The notes under the pieces were generated by a model, which saw only the letters and a list, made by a program, of their open reading frames with translations, was not told the origin of the DNA and ran no database searches. From Agrobacterium vitis (GTDB taxonomy: Bacteria > Pseudomonadota > Alphaproteobacteria > Rhizobiales > Rhizobiaceae), in the NCBI RefSeq assembly GCF_013426735.1, contig NZ_AP023272.1:3020501-3084500 (forward strand): a stretch of 64,000 nt of DNA, in the 5' to 3' direction. A program made the position numbers and the translations under genes. This document shows positions 53,165 through 61,408 of this stretch, piece by piece. The first letter of the stretch is position 1. Each line of letters starts with the position of its first letter.

Positions 53165-54055
53165 TCACTCAAACAGCACCGACCCGTCATGGGTCGTCTG
53201 GCCGCTGACATAGGAATAGGCGAAATCGCTGCCCGGCATATGCGGGAAGCCGCGGAAATTGGCGGCGTTGGCGAAGCTGTCGCGGCAGGTGGCGAAGCGC
53301 TTGTCGCAGCCGATGGTGACGCTCAGTGTGTCGCCAGGTGACAATGTCACCTCCAAGGGCAGCCACAGTGTCAGCTCCGTGCCGTCCTCTCCCGGGCGGC
53401 TGGTTTCAATCTCGGCGGTCAGGCCGGTCTCGGCCCCTGATGTCACGGTAATCCGGCCATAGCGGAAATGGTCTTCACCATAGGCATACAGCCCCGAAAC
53501 CGTGAGCCGGTCGGACGCTGCCATCGCCACCAGAACAGCGCTGACGGTGCGGCCCTCAATGCTCAAATCGATACCGCAGCGGCTATCGCCCAGGCTGGCA
53601 TCGCAGCGGCGACCCAGCGTGCGGCCCTGATCCTGGGAGAGCTTGGCGGCAAAGCTGCGTAATTCGGCGGTAAACTGCCCCGTCTGACGCTTGACCTCGC
53701 CAACATCCTGCACCTTGAGCAGAACATGCTGGTCCGGCACCTGCCAGTTGACACGATAGACCTCAATGCGCGCGCCGTCATAGCGCCCGGCGATCAGATC
53801 GGCCTCGGTAATCACCTCGCTGGAAAAACCACCGGCAACTTCGGAGGTCGGAGCCGCCAGACTGTTTTCCGCCTCACCATCGCTGGCGGAAAAACCGCTT
53901 GCGGCATGAAACAGTGTGCCGCGCAGGGTCAGATCCCGGTCATGATCGGTAAAGCCTAAAACCATCCCATCGCTGCGGGTGACGCGCCAGCAGGTGCACA
54001 GCGTCGTGGCGTCACCCGCCAGATGACGCGCCAAAGCGGCATCGATTGTCCTCAT
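53165..54055 (-). CDS. GTA gp13-like baseplate hub protein (Fe-S type)
   Basis: 296 residues of the DUF2163/BR0599 phage family. Four Cys, two in RRCDASLGDSRCG and two in IGCDKRFATC, match the Fe-S site described for the RcGTA hub. The C-terminal NFRGFPHMPG is a family hallmark. It overlaps gp12 by ATGA. Confidence 0.92.
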   Translation of the reverse strand: MRTIDAALARHLAGDATTLCTCWRVTRSDGMVLGFTDHDRDLTLRGTLFHAASGFSASDGEAENSLAAPTSEVAGGFSSEVITEADLIAGRYDGARIEVYRVNWQVPDQHVLLKVQDVGEVKRQTGQFTAELRSFAAKLSQDQGRTLGRRCDASLGDSRCGIDLSIEGRTVSAVLVAMAASDRLTVSGLYAYGEDHFRYGRITVTSGAETGLTAEIETSRPGEDGTELTLWLPLEVTLSPGDTLSVTIGCDKRFATCRDSFANAANFRGFPHMPGSDFAYSYVSGQTTHDGSVLFE

Positions 54056-54687
54056 GGAATGATCTCCGTCAGCGAAATGGAGGGAATGCTACCCGCATTG
54101 AAGGCTTCGAGATTGATCTCAATCCGATCGGTATCGAAACGCACCGGCACATCGAACTGGAAGCCTGCCCGGATGACGGCACCGGAGGCAGGAATAAAAT
54201 CCTGATTGAAAGACACCAGCCCGGTGGAGCTATCGCAGTTGAACCCGTTGACCGGCTCGCCATCCACCGAAATCAGCACGGTGCCATCGACCGGCTTGGC
54301 AATGCTGCGGTTCCACCCGCCACCGGCATCGCCATAGTTTTTGACCAGTTGGAAGCTGGCTGTGACGCCATCGCCGATGCCGATCTGCTGGTCGAACGCC
54401 GTTACCGCCCGCCCCGGCCCGGCGGAATTGGAATCCAGCGGATCGCGAAACCGGAACCCGGCCATCTGGCCACCACGCGCCTCGAAAAACTCCAGGATCG
54501 TATAGAGATCGGCAAGCGATTTCACCCCCGACCCGGCATCATAGCTACGGCGCGAATTGGCCCAGCGCTGGTTGCGCACTTCGCGCCCATTCGACAGGTT
54601 GACAATGTCCGTGCGCCGCACCGGCCCGCCGCTGGTTGAAAGCGACACGCGCAGCGGAAAGCGCACCTCGTGAAAGGCGGTTGTCAT
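54052..54687 (-). CDS. GTA gp12-like distal tail protein (DUF2460)
   Basis: 211 residues, beginning FHEVRFPLRVS after the start. The middle region LADLYTILEFFEARGGQMAG and FRFRDPLD is diagnostic of the DUF2460 distal tail family. A GAGGTG site precedes the ATG. It would join the tail tube to the baseplate hub. Confidence 0.92.
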   Translation of the reverse strand: MTTAFHEVRFPLRVSLSTSGGPVRRTDIVNLSNGREVRNQRWANSRRSYDAGSGVKSLADLYTILEFFEARGGQMAGFRFRDPLDSNSAGPGRAVTAFDQQIGIGDGVTASFQLVKNYGDAGGGWNRSIAKPVDGTVLISVDGEPVNGFNCDSSTGLVSFNQDFIPASGAVIRAGFQFDVPVRFDTDRIEINLEAFNAGSIPSISLTEIIP

Positions 54688-54696
54688 GGCTTCACC

Positions 54697-55296
54697 TCAC
54701 AAATTGCGCTGACCGCGCTTGACGGAACGGGCCAGCAGGCTGGAAATCTGCGATTGGCTCTTGGTGAAGCTCGACGCATCCTGGGTGGTGACGTTGACAT
54801 TAACCTGCGTCCCGGAGGAGCCGCCGCCCTGAGTGGCGACCCCCAGCGATCCGTCCGAGCCGCGTTTCAGCGGCAGGATCGCCTCGCTGCCCGCCTCACC
54901 CATCAGCCCGGTATTGCCACCATCCATGCCGAAATAGGTGGGGCTGGACACCACCCCACCAGAGGCAAAAGGCGTGATCGAGCCGGGCACGCCGCCCTTC
55001 TCAAAGGCAAACAGCGAGCTGATCCCCGATGACAGGCTGGATGTGGCGCTGGAGGCCAGCGACGACAGACTGCTTTGCAGCGGTTGCAGCCCGGATGACA
55101 GGGTGATGCTGGACAATTGGCTCGCCAGCGATTTCAGCGTGTCTTCCAGATCGCCACCGCCACTCGTGGCGGATTTCAGCGCCGATGTCAGCGCGCTGCC
55201 AAAGCTTTTCGAGCGGCTTTCCAAATCGTCGAGGGTCTTGGTCGCCCCGGAAGCGTCGAGATCGATCCCGAAGGACAGGGTATCGTCATCGGCCAT
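54697..55296 (-). CDS. GTA gp11-like short tape measure protein
   Basis: 199 residues. The N-terminal half is rich in Ser, Leu and Ala with heptad-like spacing (LKSLASQLSSITLSSGL ... SSLSSLASSATSSLSSG). The C-terminal part reads GEAGSEAILPLKRGSDG, the conserved end of tape-measure proteins. Its short length suits the short GTA tail rather than a normal siphophage tape measure. Confidence 0.88.
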   Translation of the reverse strand: MADDDTLSFGIDLDASGATKTLDDLESRSKSFGSALTSALKSATSGGGDLEDTLKSLASQLSSITLSSGLQPLQSSLSSLASSATSSLSSGISSLFAFEKGGVPGSITPFASGGVVSSPTYFGMDGGNTGLMGEAGSEAILPLKRGSDGSLGVATQGGGSSGTQVNVNVTTQDASSFTKSQSQISSLLARSVKRGQRNL

Positions 55297-55308
55297 GGTC
55301 TACCTCTT

Positions 55309-55557
55309 CTATGTTGCTGCCAAAAAGGCACGGTCGGGATAGCGGGCCATCAGCGCCTCCAGGTCGGCACGGGCAAGATCGGCGCGGGCTGTCGGGACCG
55401 GGCGAAACGCCCCGCTCATGGCGGCGAATTCGCGTGGGGTCAGCGCCCAGAAGGCCTGCGGGGTCAGCCGCAGCAGGTGAAATCCGGCATGCATCACCGC
55501 CTCCCATGGAAAGGGAGGCGGCTTTGCCGTGTCGGATCGACCCGCTGCGGCACTCAA
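55309..55557 (-). CDS. GTA gp10.1-like tail assembly chaperone extension (TIGR02216)
   Basis: 82 residues. It overlaps the stop of the preceding gene by ATGA and holds the motif FHLLRLTPQAFWALTPREF typical of the small phage protein family found after gp10. Together with gp10 it would form a pair of tail chaperones, as the G/GT proteins do in other phages. Confidence 0.88.
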   Translation of the reverse strand: MSAAAGRSDTAKPPPFPWEAVMHAGFHLLRLTPQAFWALTPREFAAMSGAFRPVPTARADLARADLEALMARYPDRAFLAAT

Positions 55558-55961
55558 GGGCGGGCGAGATCACCTTCCCCTATCGAAGCGGCCTGCCCGG
55601 CTGAGGCGGACTGATCGGACGTTCCAAACGTAACCAGCAGCAATTCGCGGACAATGGCGACGCAGGCCGCAAGCCCGCCCTCGACGCACATATCGGCGAC
55701 ATCCTCATCGGCGCAGCAATTGCCACCGCCCCGCAAACCGACCGCCAGAATGCGGATCAGGTCGCGGCTGGAAAGCTTGCCACTGGAAAACCGCAGGGCA
55801 AGATCCGCCAGACTGTCGGCGGCAAAGGCAGCTTCCAGTTCGGCCAGCGCCCCAAGCGTCAGGCATAAAATCCGCCGCTCGCCATCGATCACCGCCTCCA
55901 CTTCGCCGCGCCTGCGGTTGGCGCGCATGCCCGTCCTAACATTCCCCGTCCCCCCGCTCAT
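55554..55961 (-). CDS. GTA gp10-like tail assembly chaperone
   Basis: 135 residues of the GTA gp10 family. LCLTLGALAELEAAFAADSLADL and SSRDLIRILAVGLRGGG are recognisable. A Cys pair NCCADEDVADMCVEGG sits in the second half. It follows gp9 after 4 bases and overlaps gp10.1. Confidence 0.88.
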   Translation of the reverse strand: MSGGTGNVRTGMRANRRRGEVEAVIDGERRILCLTLGALAELEAAFAADSLADLALRFSSGKLSSRDLIRILAVGLRGGGNCCADEDVADMCVEGGLAACVAIVRELLLVTFGTSDQSASAGQAASIGEGDLARP

Positions 55962-55965
55962 GCCG

Positions 55966-56367
55966 TCACCTCAAAGGCAATCGCCCGGCCGATTCCAGCG
56001 CGATGTCGAATTTCAACTCGCCATCATGCTCGCCGGAATAGTCCAGCGCCGTCACCTGAAACAGGCCAGTCACCGTGCCGAAGGCCGGGATCACCACCTG
56101 CCAACTCAACACCGAACCGGCAAAAAACGCCGCCCGGACCAGTTCATCGGAGGACTGGTCCTTGAACAACCCGGCCCCCGATAGCGAGGCGCGTTTGGCA
56201 CCGGCACCGGCCAAAAGCTCACGCCAGCGCCCGGCGCTGTCGGCATCGGTCACATCGACGGTTTCGGTATTGAAGGCCAGTTTGCGCGAACGCAGTCCTG
56301 CAACGGTTACATAATCGCTGCCGCTGATAATCTTCAGCAGCAGGTCCTTACCCCTCTGGGCCACCAT
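55966..56367 (-). CDS. GTA gp9-like major tail tube protein (TP901-1 family)
   Basis: 133 residues with the fold signature KDLLLKIISGSDYVTVAGLR, then NTETVDVTDADSAGRWRELL, which is the hallmark of TP901-1-type tail tube proteins, and a C-terminal strand LDYSGEHDGELKFDIALESAG. AAGGAG precedes the ATG. Because a plus-strand gene lies immediately upstream, its own promoter is needed or read-through past the MFS gene. Confidence 0.93.
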   Translation of the reverse strand: MVAQRGKDLLLKIISGSDYVTVAGLRSRKLAFNTETVDVTDADSAGRWRELLAGAGAKRASLSGAGLFKDQSSDELVRAAFFAGSVLSWQVVIPAFGTVTGLFQVTALDYSGEHDGELKFDIALESAGRLPLR

Positions 56368-56720
56368 AAAAAATCTCCTTGAAAATAACTAGAAATCCGC
56401 AATCCGGCCGCCAACCACGCCAGGGCGACATCCACCCCCTCCCCGTTTTCAGGGGTCTCTCCCACGCGCGGACCCGGCCAAACCGGCACGACCGCCCATC
56501 CCTTTTTCAGAGAGAAAACCCAGGACGAAGGTTAAGGAGACCAAGAGGCCCGCAGGGGAAGCACCAAAACTGGTGTGACCGCGAAAACTCGCGTAAAAAG
56601 ACAGTAAAGGTTGTCCGCACCAGTGCTGCAAACAGATGTAAATGTCTGGACCAGACACAGCCGTGTCACGAAACTTACACAGATGCGGCACTATGCTGAT
56701 TTACCGATTAGGTTCCTTGC
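56368..56720. other. Intergenic region between divergent gp9 and the inserted MFS gene
   Basis: About 350 bases. It must drive the MFS gene and probably the tail genes. It contains the palindrome at 56643-56657 and a CACCA-AAAC-TGGTG hairpin near 56566. No gene seen. Confidence 0.5.
56643..56657. promoter_or_regulatory. Operator-like palindrome before the MFS gene
   Basis: TGTCTGG-A-CCAGACA, perfect 7-bp arms with one central base, 63 bases before the MFS ATG. The cognate regulator is unknown. Confidence 0.45.
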
Positions 56721-57965
56721 ATGTCCGCTCTCCCCTCCGATTCTCCCAGTCCCATTCCCGACAATGCCGCATCGCTGGCGCGCTTGCGGCTGCTGGCCGT
56801 GCTGTCCATCAGCCAGATTGTCGGCTGGGGCACGAGTTTCGACCTGTTCGGCGTTCTCGGCCGCACCATCGCCGCCGATATCGGCATCGGCAACGAAACC
56901 GGCTTTCTCGGCGCCACGGTGATGCTGCTGATCATGGGCTTTGCCGGACCGGCCAGCGGCCGCCTGCTGGAAAGACATGGGGCCGCCAAGGTCATGGCGG
57001 CGGGCTCGGTTGTGTTTGCTTTCGGCCTCGCACTGCTCTCGCAAGCCCAAGGCATGGCTTCCTATTTCGCCGCCTGGTTCACCATCGGCATTGCTGGCAC
57101 CTTGGCGCTCAGCGTGGCCTGCTATACGGCAGTCGTCGAGCGCGAAGGCTCGTCGGCGAAAAGCGTCATCGGCCTGCTGATGATTTTCACCGGCCTGTCA
57201 ACGGCGATTTTCTGGCCGCTGCTCAGCTGGCTGACTGGCCTGCTGGGCTGGCGCGACACGCTGTTGATTGCAGCAGCCTGCCATCTTCTGGTGCTGGTTC
57301 CCCTGCATCGCTTCGCCCTGCCGCCCATCAAAGCCCGGTCGCAAACGGCGCAGGCGGCAGCCGACCGCGAACCAATGTCGCTGACAGCACGCCAACAAAA
57401 GCGGGCGATGATCGCGCTTGCCATCATCAGCATCGGCTTCAGCAGCGTTACCTTCGGCGTCTCCTCTTCGTTGATTGAAATGCTCACACAGGCTGGCGCC
57501 ACACCAGCGCTGGCCCTGCAACTGGGGTCGCTGCGCTCGGTGCTGGGCATTTCCGCCCGCGCCGCCGATACTCTTGCCGGAAAACGCGCCTCGCCCGTCA
57601 CATCAGGCCTTGTGGCAACCGGGCTGATCGTCATCGGCTTTCTGGCGCTGATATTCGGCCATGGCTCCGTATGGATGCTCGGCCTGTTTATCGGTGCCTA
57701 TGGCATCGGTTCCGGCCTGTCGGCCATTTCGCGCACCGTGCTGCCTCTCGGCTTCTTTTCCGCCAGCCGCTACGCGGGGATTTCCGCCAAACTGGCACTG
57801 CCCGGCAATATCTCCCAGGCACTGTCGCCGGTGGTGATCGCCGGCCTGCTGGATCGCGGCGGCCTGCCGCTGCTTCTAACCTTCACCCTCGCCGTCAGCG
57901 CTCTGGTGCTGGCAGCACTGATCTTTCTGGCCATGCTGGCGCGCCGGACCAAAATCATTCAATGA
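56721..57965 (+). CDS. MFS transporter inserted in the GTA cluster
   Basis: A 414-residue protein with 12 hydrophobic helices (first: RLLAVLSISQIVGWGTSFDLF). A motif-A-like loop (SGRLLERHGAAKVMA) follows helix 2. It is on the opposite strand to all GTA genes, between tail terminator gp8 and tail tube gp9. Its stop overlaps the gp8 stop by 11 bases. Base composition looks like that of the neighbouring genes. Substrate unknown; no link to GTA function is evident. Confidence 0.9.
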   Translation: MSALPSDSPSPIPDNAASLARLRLLAVLSISQIVGWGTSFDLFGVLGRTIAADIGIGNETGFLGATVMLLIMGFAGPASGRLLERHGAAKVMAAGSVVFAFGLALLSQAQGMASYFAAWFTIGIAGTLALSVACYTAVVEREGSSAKSVIGLLMIFTGLSTAIFWPLLSWLTGLLGWRDTLLIAAACHLLVLVPLHRFALPPIKARSQTAQAAADREPMSLTARQQKRAMIALAIISIGFSSVTFGVSSSLIEMLTQAGATPALALQLGSLRSVLGISARAADTLAGKRASPVTSGLVATGLIVIGFLALIFGHGSVWMLGLFIGAYGIGSGLSAISRTVLPLGFFSASRYAGISAKLALPGNISQALSPVVIAGLLDRGGLPLLLTFTLAVSALVLAALIFLAMLARRTKIIQ

Positions 57966-58353
57966 CAGCGCGAAATTGCAGCTCGGCCAGAAACAGGCCG
58001 GTCTTTGCCTCGCGGCGGCTGACGGTCTTGATATGGCGCAATGCAATCAGCCGGGCAGAGACCAGCGACAGCGCCGCATCTTGCAACACGGCACGCACCA
58101 TCGCCGCCAGGCTTTCCGCCTCGCGGCGGCTAAGTGAGGACCAGGCCTGCAAGCTGACCAGCGTTTCGATCAACCCGTCATCATCGGTGGAAAGATCCGT
58201 GACCGTCACCTCGCCTACCATCAGGTAAGGCTGGGCGGAGCGCAGCAACCGCCGATCCTTCACCCCATCAGCACCGATGATCGCCGCAATGCTGGCATCG
58301 GCAAGCGCCGCCGCCGTCATTGCGGTCAGCAAGTCATTGACCGGACTGGTCAT
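57955..58353 (-). CDS. GTA gp8-like tail terminator (DUF3168)
   Basis: 132 residues of the DUF3168 family that caps the tail tube at the neck. The opening LLTAMTAAALADASIAAIIG and central YLMVGEVTVTDLSTDDDGLIETLVSLQAWS are typical. It overlaps the small ORF before it by 20 bases and the convergent MFS gene by 11. Confidence 0.9.
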   Translation of the reverse strand: MTSPVNDLLTAMTAAALADASIAAIIGADGVKDRRLLRSAQPYLMVGEVTVTDLSTDDDGLIETLVSLQAWSSLSRREAESLAAMVRAVLQDAALSLVSARLIALRHIKTVSRREAKTGLFLAELQFRAVIE

Positions 58354-58510
58354 CAGCCACCTCCCCGATACGCTCGCCCTTCGGCTCCTCAGCCGCGCTT
58401 TGTCTTTTGGCAGCCGCCCGGCTGGCGGCGTCTTCCACCCTGCGCCGCAACGCAGCGGTAAAATCTGTCACCGCGCCCTGCTGCCCATTTGCTGAAAATT
58501 GCAGGCTCAT
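58334..58510 (-). CDS. Small coupled ORF between gp7 and gp8 (58 aa)
   Basis: A frame too short for most gene finders, starting MSLQFSANGQQGAVTDFTAA. Its ATG overlaps the gp7 stop (ATGA at 58507-58510) and is preceded by a near-perfect GAGGAGGT ribosome site. The product is Arg/Ala/Glu-rich with a helical middle (AALRRRVEDAASRAAAKR). It ends inside gp8. By position it could be a head-tail joining accessory, or a remnant of an HK97 gp10-type protein that often lies here in phages. Function unknown. Confidence 0.75.
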   Translation of the reverse strand: MSLQFSANGQQGAVTDFTAALRRRVEDAASRAAAKRQSAAEEPKGERIGEVADDQSGQ

Positions 58511-58848
58511 CTGACCTCCTCCTCACAATCCAGCAGCAGAAACCGCTTGGTCTCATCCGGGTCGCGCAGCGCGCGGACCACTAGGATTCGCGTGCCCTTC
58601 ACCAGCCGATGGCCGCGCGCCACATCGGTGCGAAAGCGAATGGTCACGGTCTGGTCTATGGTGGCGATTTCCGCTTCGCCGCGTTCTTCACGGGTGAAGG
58701 ATTGCGGCTCGATCAGCGCCCAGAGCGTGGCAATCGCCTGCCAACCCTGGCTCACCCCGCCCTGACCGTCGGGTTCATTGACCGGCTGCTCAAGCGTGAG
58801 GCGTGCCGTCATCCGGCCCGGATCGGGCATGGTGTAGGTGCCCATCAC
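58507..58848 (-). CDS. GTA gp7-like head-tail adaptor (stopper)
   Basis: 113 residues of the SPP1-type head-tail adaptor family. MTARLTLEQPVNEPDGQGGVSQ and WALIEPQSFTREERGEAEI match the family, and TIRFRTDVARGHRLV is the conserved core strand. It overlaps gp6 by ATGA upstream and the 58-codon ORF downstream. Confidence 0.9.
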   Translation of the reverse strand: MMGTYTMPDPGRMTARLTLEQPVNEPDGQGGVSQGWQAIATLWALIEPQSFTREERGEAEIATIDQTVTIRFRTDVARGHRLVKGTRILVVRALRDPDETKRFLLLDCEEEVR

Positions 58849-59414
58849 AGGCCCCTGCGGACAAAAGGCGCGACCAGCCGTTCATAGCCGACCGGCAGGG
58901 CAGCAGGCTGATCGGCCAGCGCCACTACACCCCGAAACGCATACATGGCCGCAACATGCAGGCTCATCGCCCGGCGCAACGTATCGGGTACATCGGTGGC
59001 CGCCGTGCCAAAGCCTGCGGTAAAGTCGATCTCGATGCCGTTGATTGGCCGTCCCGGCAAGGGCCGTTCCCGCAGCCACAGCCGAGCTGGCCGCGCTTGT
59101 CCGTCCAGCAGATAATCTTTCAGTAAAAGATGAAGTTCATCGACATTTTCATCAAAAACCGTCACGGCATCAATGGTTTGCACCGGACCTTTGGGAAGCT
59201 GAATCACCTCGCTGTCAGGCCAGTCATCCAGATAGAGCCGCAGCGATTGGCGCATCAGGCAAAGCCCGGTCTCGGCCTCCAGATGCAGGCGGGCAGCGGT
59301 GATCAGGCCGGAGAGAAGATCGTCTTCATCATCGGTATCGATCTTCAATTGCGCCTTCACATCGACAAGGGTCAGCGGCTCCGCTTGCGGCGGAGTGAGG
59401 GTGGTGATGGTCAT
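58845..59414 (-). CDS. GTA gp6-like head-tail connector
   Basis: 189 residues. The N-terminal LTLVDVKAQLKIDTDDEDDLL and LITAARLHLEAETG are the classical start of head-tail connector (gp6) proteins. The C-terminal part has GYERLVAPFVRRGL. It is separated from the capsid gene by about 100 bases holding two hairpins. Confidence 0.9.
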   Translation of the reverse strand: MTITTLTPPQAEPLTLVDVKAQLKIDTDDEDDLLSGLITAARLHLEAETGLCLMRQSLRLYLDDWPDSEVIQLPKGPVQTIDAVTVFDENVDELHLLLKDYLLDGQARPARLWLRERPLPGRPINGIEIDFTAGFGTAATDVPDTLRRAMSLHVAAMYAFRGVVALADQPAALPVGYERLVAPFVRRGL

Positions 59415-59453
59415 GTGTTGGGGTCTCCGGGAGAATGTTGGAGCAAGGATCTA

Positions 59454-59508
59454 CCCCCTCTGCCTTGCCGGACAGAGGGGGGATCTCACGGTAAAGCGCG
59501 GCTTTACC
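59454..59508 (-). terminator. Two consecutive hairpins after the capsid gene
   Basis: On the minus strand, GGTAAAGC/GCTTTACC (59490-59508, 3-nt loop) is followed by CCCCCTCTG/CAGAGGGGG (59454-59481, 10-nt loop). Both stems are perfect. They could end part of the transcripts or protect the capsid mRNA, giving more capsid than connector. Confidence 0.6.
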
Positions 59509-59516
59509 AAACCAAA

Positions 59517-60779
59517 TTAACTGGCCGCAAACTTGATCAACTTGAGCGATTCAAAGTTCTGCATTCCACCACCAACCCGCTTGGTGGTGTAGAACAGCAC
59601 ATAGGGCTTGGCCGAATAGGGATCGCGCAGCACCCGCACACCCATGCGGTCAACCACCAGATACCCGGCCTTGAAATCGCCAAAGGCGATGGAAAAGGCG
59701 TTGGCGGCGATATCGGGCATGTCCTCGGCCTCGGCAATCGGAAAGCCCATCAGCGACGCCTCAAGACCGGGGCCTGCGGGCGGCAGCCAGAGGTAGTTGC
59801 CGTCGGCATCCTTGAACTTGCGGATCTCGCCCTGGGTCTTGCGGTTCATCACAAACGTGCCGTTCTGGCGATGACCGGCCTTCAGCGCATAGATGGTGTC
59901 GAGCAGCACATCGGATGGCCCGCTTGCAGCAAAGCCACCGGCAGCACCCGTCGCCTTGAAGCCGATCTTGCCCCAGGCCCAGGCGCTGTCGGCCACCGTC
60001 TCATAGGCCAGAAAGCCCTTCGGCTTGTTGACACCATCGCCCGCCACAAAGGCCGCCCCTTCCTGCTCCGCAAAGGCAATATCCACCTCTCCGGCAATCC
60101 AGGCCTCGACATCAACAGCCGCATCATCCAGCAACGACTGGGTGGCGGCGGGCATGGCGTAAATCTCCATGGTCGGAAAGCTGAGTTCCGTCAGCTGCGG
60201 CGTATCGGTCTGGGTGCGGGCCGCGGTTTCCGCCACCCAACCGGAGGCCATGCCGCTTGGCGCAAATGGCTTTTTCAGCACCGCACCCGACACCTGCCGG
60301 ACGCTGGCCAATTGCCGGATCGGCGAGATGGAGGCGAGCCTGCGGCCAATCTCGCTATCGGTCTCATCCGTCACCAGATAGCCACCATCCGCGTCCGAAC
60401 CAATCGCCATGGATTTGGCATCGAGATCGCGCAGCGCCGTCTCATCGCCGCGCCGGATATAGGCCTCGAAGGCCGCCTTGCGCTCCGCCGCCTCCAGGCT
60501 GGTGGAACGTCCGCGATTGCCGTTCGATCCCAGTGCCGGGCGCAGCTTTTTCAGCGCCAGCTGGTCCAGCAACCGGGATTGTTCGTCCATCGCCTTGTTG
60601 ATCCGCTCCACCTTGTCGCGGGTGACGACATCGGCGGTCAGCTTCTGCTCGATTTCGCCGAGCCGCTGGTCATTGGCCTGCTTGAAACCCTCGAAGGCTT
60701 CCATAAAGTCGTCGAAGGCGGCGGCCATGGTTTCCGGAATCGCCTTGATTTCGGGGGCTGTCATCTGATGATCGCTCAT
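59517..60779 (-). CDS. GTA gp5-like HK97-fold major capsid protein
   Basis: 420 residues. An N-terminal scaffold-like coiled coil (about residues 20-90, FDDFMEAFEGFKQANDQRLG) is expected to be removed by the prohead protease. The HK97 fold follows, with DSEIGRRLASISPIRQLASV, GVNKPKGFLAYE and the C-terminal RVGGGMQNFESLKLIKFAAS. It is preceded by the protease gene and by AAGGA. Confidence 0.95.
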   Translation of the reverse strand: MSDHQMTAPEIKAIPETMAAAFDDFMEAFEGFKQANDQRLGEIEQKLTADVVTRDKVERINKAMDEQSRLLDQLALKKLRPALGSNGNRGRSTSLEAAERKAAFEAYIRRGDETALRDLDAKSMAIGSDADGGYLVTDETDSEIGRRLASISPIRQLASVRQVSGAVLKKPFAPSGMASGWVAETAARTQTDTPQLTELSFPTMEIYAMPAATQSLLDDAAVDVEAWIAGEVDIAFAEQEGAAFVAGDGVNKPKGFLAYETVADSAWAWGKIGFKATGAAGGFAASGPSDVLLDTIYALKAGHRQNGTFVMNRKTQGEIRKFKDADGNYLWLPPAGPGLEASLMGFPIAEAEDMPDIAANAFSIAFGDFKAGYLVVDRMGVRVLRDPYSAKPYVLFYTTKRVGGGMQNFESLKLIKFAAS

Positions 60780-60790
60780 AAATCCATCCT

Positions 60791-61360
60791 TTATTTGAAA
60801 TTGCTGTTGGCCATCGTCCGGGCTGCCCGGCGCATCGCCCGGATCAGCTCGGTATCCTTGTCGCGGTAAAACCGCTGATGCTTGACATTGGAAACCCTGG
60901 CCGAAGGGGCCATGGGAAAGGTGACGACGGAAATTTCCCAGAGATCGGCCTCCAGAATGCGGCGAATGCCGGTCTTGGCGTCCTGACGGGATTTCACCGT
61001 CTGGAAACCGATCGACAGCCCGTCCAGCGCGCCTGATTTCATCAGGGCGCGCACCTCCTCGGCACGCTTGACGCCGGGGGAAAGCCGTCCCTCGACATAA
61101 AGGCCACGCGCATCCTCCTTGAGCAGCGTCCAGCTACCGATCGGCTGGTTGGGGTCGTGCTGGTAAAGCATGCGGATGCCGCCTGCGCCGCGCCCCTGCA
61201 AACTGGTGCGAAACGCCCCCGGCTCGATCACGTCGCGCCCCAGATCCACCTCGCCGAACACGCTGGCATAGCCGCTGAACGTGCCGTCGCCGCTGAGATC
61301 CGACAGGGTCAGATCGGCAAATTTGCGCACAAGTTTTCTCGGCCCGCGATAAGCGTGCAT
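60791..61360 (-). CDS. GTA gp4-like prohead protease
   Basis: 189 residues, HK97-family serine protease (U35). The catalytic His is in IRMLYQHDPNQPIG and the Ser in SGALDGLSIGF. Another family landmark is FSGYASVFGEVDLGRDVIEP. AAGGAG precedes the ATG. It processes the capsid N-terminus. Confidence 0.93.
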   Translation of the reverse strand: MHAYRGPRKLVRKFADLTLSDLSGDGTFSGYASVFGEVDLGRDVIEPGAFRTSLQGRGAGGIRMLYQHDPNQPIGSWTLLKEDARGLYVEGRLSPGVKRAEEVRALMKSGALDGLSIGFQTVKSRQDAKTGIRRILEADLWEISVVTFPMAPSARVSNVKHQRFYRDKDTELIRAMRRAARTMANSNFK

Positions 61361-61408
61361 GAATTTCTCCTTTAATCTGGCCTTTAATCTGGAATGAGAT
61401 CGACGGCT

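Noticed and set aside
59130..60869. 579-codon plus-strand frame opposite capsid and connector genes
   Set aside because: Shadow; crosses three GTA genes and the intercistronic hairpins.
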